Assembly (NCBI RefSeq): GCF_900176885.1
Contig: NZ_LT839648.1
Span: 895,049-959,048, forward strand
Source: Oceanobacillus senegalensis
GTDB lineage: Bacteria; Bacillota; Bacilli; Bacillales; Amphibacillaceae
Direction: 5' to 3'
DNA: 64,000 nucleotides
Below are positions 61,271 to 64,000 of this stretch, one piece after another; the first letter of the stretch is position 1; every line of letters starts with the position of its first letter. Made by a program: the position numbers and the translations under genes. A model generated the notes under the pieces. That model saw only the letters and a list, made by a program, of their open reading frames with translations, searched no databases and was not told where the DNA came from.

Positions 61271-62272
61271 ATGACTATAACAATATATGATGTAGCAAGG
61301 GAAGCAAATGTATCGATGGCTACTGTATCTCGAGTAGTAAATGGTAATCCGAACGTTAAGCCAACCACTCGAAAAAAAGTGCTAGCAACGATAGAACGTT
61401 TAGGTTACCGTCCAAATGCAGTTGCAAGAGGTCTTGCTAGTAAAAAAACAACAACTGTCGGTGCGATTATTCCTGATATATCTAGTATATTCTTCTCCGA
61501 ATTAGCGCGTGGGATAGAAGATATTGCAACAATGTATAAGTATAATGTAATTTTAAGTAATTCTGATCAAAATAAAGATAAAGAAATTGCCCTTATTAAT
61601 ACAATGTTGGAGAAACAAGTTGATGGAATCCTATTTATGGGTGGTACGATTACAGATGACCATCTTCAGCAATTTAAAACAGCAAATGTTCCTGTAATCT
61701 TAGCTGCAACGTACGATGACACAAAAGAAATGGCAATGGTAAATATCGACTATGAAGAAGCGGCCTATGAAGTGACAAAATATTTTATTGAAAAGGGAAA
61801 AACACATCCTGCATTTGTTAATGGAGGAGAAGATACGAGTGTTAATCGTTATAAATATAATGGATATAAGCGGGCTTTAGAGGAAGCAAATATCTCTATT
61901 AATGAGGATTACATTGTACAAGGTGACTTTTCATATGAGTCAGGTATCGAAGCGGTTAAACAGCTAGAAAAACTAGAAAATAGACCAGAAGCAATTTTTG
62001 TAGCTTCTGATGAGATGGCATTAGGTGTTATTCATGGTGCGCAAGATATGGGATATCAGGTACCAAATGACGTAGAAGTATTTGGTTTTGATAATACACG
62101 TCTTGCTACAATGGTTCGACCTACCCTATCAACTGTGGTACAACCAATGTATGATATTGGTGCAGTAGCTATGCGTCTATTAACGAAATATATGAACAAG
62201 GAAGAAGTTACAGAAAAAAATGTGATTTTACCACATCGTATTGAGTTAAGAAATTCAACATTAGATAAATAA
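61271..62272 (+). CDS. ccpA: Catabolite control protein A
   Basis: 333-residue LacI-family regulator (B. subtilis CcpA 334). The HTH ([26 protein letters not shown]) and hinge ([16 protein letters not shown]) are typical; the core domain binds HPr-Ser46-P. It represses or activates catabolic genes through cre sites, one candidate being at 9650 in the ectoine locus. AGGAGG lies ten bases upstream. The gene order aroA-ccpA-motP-motS is conserved. Confidence 0.97.
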   Translation: MTITIYDVAREANVSMATVSRVVNGNPNVKPTTRKKVLATIERLGYRPNAVARGLASKKTTTVGAIIPDISSIFFSELARGIEDIATMYKYNVILSNSDQNKDKEIALINTMLEKQVDGILFMGGTITDDHLQQFKTANVPVILAATYDDTKEMAMVNIDYEEAAYEVTKYFIEKGKTHPAFVNGGEDTSVNRYKYNGYKRALEEANISINEDYIVQGDFSYESGIEAVKQLEKLENRPEAIFVASDEMALGVIHGAQDMGYQVPNDVEVFGFDNTRLATMVRPTLSTVVQPMYDIGAVAMRLLTKYMNKEEVTEKNVILPHRIELRNSTLDK

Positions 62273-62349
62273 TGCCGATATAGATTATAGATGTTGATTT
62301 ATAGTCCTCATCTATTTTGTCATTTTTGAAGTTTGAGGAGATTTTAAGA

Positions 62350-63169
62350 ATGAATAAACGTGATATATTAACTCCATTCGGCATTACCATAGGATTTATA
62401 ATGATTATACTTGCGATTTTATCAAATGGAGGGACGGATGAAATTGCTTCATTCGTTGATTTAGCAGGTATTTTCATTGTTATTGGTGGCTTAATTGCTT
62501 CAATGTTGGTTACTTTTAGATTCAATGATTTAAAACAAATTGGAAAAATCCTGAAAGCTGCATCATATCAGAATAATATACCATTACCTGAACTTATAGA
62601 GCTTTTTATCACATTATCAGAACGTGCTAGAAGAGAAGGGATACTTGCGTTAGAGAATAATATAGATGAAATAGAGGACCCTTTTATTCGTAAAGGTATA
62701 TTATTAGTAGTGGATGGAATGGAACCTGAAGTTATTAAGGATGTATTAGAGGCTGAAATAATGGCAATGGAAGACAGGCATTATAAAGGTAGAATATTGT
62801 TTGAAAAAGCAGGGGGAATATGCCCCGTCATGGGGAGGTACATTAATTGGTTTAGTCCGTATGCTGAATCGACTATCCAATCCCGCTACTTTGGGACCAA
62901 GCATGGCCGTTGCATTACTAACCACGTTATACGGAACTATTTTAGCTAATCTGTTTTTTAATCCCATGACTAATAAATTAGAAGGGAATACAAATGAAGA
63001 AATTTTTATAAAACAGATTATGATTGAAGGAATCTTAGGAGTACAATCCGGTCAGAATCCGCGGATTTTGGAAGAAAAATTAAATGCCTTTCTATCCAAT
63101 GAAGATAAGCTTAAACAACAAGAAAATGTAAGGAAAGCATCAGAAGAACTTTTAGGAGAACATTCATGA
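62350..63169 (+). pseudogene. motP: Flagellar stator MotP, interrupted by a frameshift
   Basis: MotA/MotP-family Na+-stator subunit of about 272 residues in two frames. The first frame (62350 onward; TMs from ILTPFGITIGFIMIILAI and DLAGIFIVIGGLIASMLV; RARREGILALE, DPFIRKGI) is correct to FEKAG. It then runs out of frame at the G5 tract 62812-62816 and stops at 62949. The frame that continues (GEYAPSWGGTLIGLV, NPATLGPSMAVALLTTLYGTILANLFF) runs to 63169. Dropping one G restores the family sequence, but GTLIGLV then lacks the Met-Ile normally preceding it. The motS start overlaps the end (ATGA), so coupling is kept. True mutation, phase-variable tract or sequencing error cannot be decided here. 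Confidence 0.88.
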
Positions 63170-63924
63170 AGCGTAGACGTGTAAAAAAGTCAACAAATAA
63201 GGGTACTCCAAAATGGATGGTTACCTATTCTGATATGATTACACTTATCCTTGTATTTTTTGTCCTAATTTTCTCTATGTCTCAAATCAACGAGGAAATG
63301 TTTGAAGCGGTATCGGAATCTTTTCAGAATCGAATGATATTTGACTTTATGCCATCAGCTGTACCAGTGGATTATCCGTCAGAGTCATCGGTGCATGATA
63401 AGGAAGCTTACGATGAGTTAGAAAAGCCATTGGATAGTAGAAAGAATAATGAAGTTTATGAAGAAGGTTCATTAAATAGTTTAGTAGAGGACATTGAATC
63501 GTTTTTAGACGATAATGAATTAAATGGTGTGATTACCGCGGAAAGATCTGACGAAGGTGTTGTATTAGTTTTACAGGAAAGTATTTTATTTGAAACTGGT
63601 CAAGCCTCTATACTAGAATCTGCAGAGTCTTTCTTAAATCAGATTGGTGTGTATTTACAAGGTGTACCAAATCAAGTGCGTGTAGAAGGCCATACAGATT
63701 CTCGTCCTATTACTAGTTATCGCTATCCATCGAATTGGGAACTATCTGGTGCAAGGGCAAGTAGTGTTATTCGCTATTTAGTTGATAGATTCAATATAGA
63801 AGAATTCAGATTTACCTCCATAGGCTATGCCGATACAAAACCTACTGTTCCTAATAACTCAAAAAATAATTGGAGAAAAAATAGAAGAGTGGAAATAGTT
63901 ATTATGGAGAGTGAAAATGGCTAA
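63166..63924 (+). CDS. motS: Flagellar stator protein MotS
   Basis: 252 residues: a basic N-terminus, one membrane helix with the ion-binding Asp in YSDMITLILVFFVLIFS (Asp about 23), a linker and a C-terminal OmpA-like peptidoglycan-binding domain (VRVEGHTDSRPI, NWELSGARASSVIRYLV, GYADTKP). It pairs with MotP to form the Na+-driven stator in B. subtilis and alkaliphiles. It is intact, though its partner gene upstream is frameshifted. Start overlaps the motP stop. Confidence 0.94.
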   Translation: MKRRRVKKSTNKGTPKWMVTYSDMITLILVFFVLIFSMSQINEEMFEAVSESFQNRMIFDFMPSAVPVDYPSESSVHDKEAYDELEKPLDSRKNNEVYEEGSLNSLVEDIESFLDDNELNGVITAERSDEGVVLVLQESILFETGQASILESAESFLNQIGVYLQGVPNQVRVEGHTDSRPITSYRYPSNWELSGARASSVIRYLVDRFNIEEFRFTSIGYADTKPTVPNNSKNNWRKNRRVEIVIMESENG

Positions 63925-64000
63925 GAGGCTGGGACACATAATTCATGTGTTTAACTCAAAAAACGAACAATGTTCTAATTTCCGAGTGCTTTTCGCACCG
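63918..64000 (+). other. Start of a GAGGCTGG-type 3' element, cut by the window edge
   Basis: The sequence right after motS opens with AAGAGGCTGGGACACA, the same 5' arm as the mvaS hairpin (6164). The complementary right arm is not reached before the window ends. Confidence 0.35.

Overview
The window reads as chromosome of a low-GC, spore-forming Bacillaceae, most likely a halotolerant genus of the Oceanobacillus/Virgibacillus type. Evidence for this is the strong AGGAGG ribosome sites, TTG and GTG starts, intrinsic terminators, sigma-A, sigma-B and sigma-L (sigma-54) promoters, CcpA, and a right half collinear with the Bacillus subtilis ytnP-ytoP-ytpPQR-sftA-murC-ytxGH-aroA-ccpA-motPS segment. 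Genus is inferred from gene content, not proven. No rRNA, tRNA, CRISPR array, prophage or intact insertion sequence was seen.

Layout. 0-7.2 kb: separate genes (a coiled-coil/3D cell-wall protein, a YdhK-type lipoprotein, a tiny basic protein behind a forespore-like promoter, a YeeE/YedE sulfur transporter, an RNase H-fold protein, HMG-CoA synthase MvaS, a CoxG-like SRPBCC protein, a TM2 protein). 7.7-20.5 kb: a catabolic locus that I read as ectoine/hydroxyectoine degradation. It has a class III aminotransferase (DoeD-like), a DoeA/EutD-type ectoine hydrolase, an aldehyde dehydrogenase (DoeC-like), an M20 deacetylase (DoeB2-like), a EutB-type dehydratase and RidA. With them are a D-2-hydroxyacid dehydrogenase, a D-amino-acid transaminase, an alanine-racemase homologue and a tartrate/D-malate dehydrogenase homologue. 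A GntR/FCD regulator sits inside, and the same operator (TGTCGACAAWCGACWA) lies just downstream of three sigma-A promoters.

20.7-27.6 kb: proline use. A PAS/AAA+/Fis activator diverges from a P5C dehydrogenase gene with a clear -24/-12 promoter, followed by proline dehydrogenase and the PutP symporter. 27.8-39.3 kb: a cell-wall amino-sugar recycling island. murR-murQ-murP-mupG (minus strand) diverges from a stand-alone EIIA, a SIS protein, a GlcNAc EIICB, an unknown TIM-barrel-like protein, nagR, nagA and nagB. Neither PTS permease carries its own EIIA, so the lone EIIA probably serves both. NagR-like boxes occur at three places, and the EIIA gene has a long, highly structured 5' leader.

39.6-46.8 kb: mixed accessory genes (D-serine dehydratase with a YbaK deacylase, a sodium:solute symporter with a small partner protein, a BA3454-like miniprotein, a MerR/DUF3967-like protein, a ring-cleaving dioxygenase, Maf). 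46.9-64 kb: the conserved core block ending in ccpA and the Na+-type stator genes; motP carries a frameshift.

A dispersed intergenic repeat (left end TTTATCGCAGGTTAAGG, right end ACTGATTGAAGATTCACTTT, often with a C5/G5 hairpin) occurs about six times between 3.8 and 45.1 kb. It looks like a non-autonomous element, possibly related to IS200/IS605 ends. No search tools were used: all family names rest on motif recognition and context.
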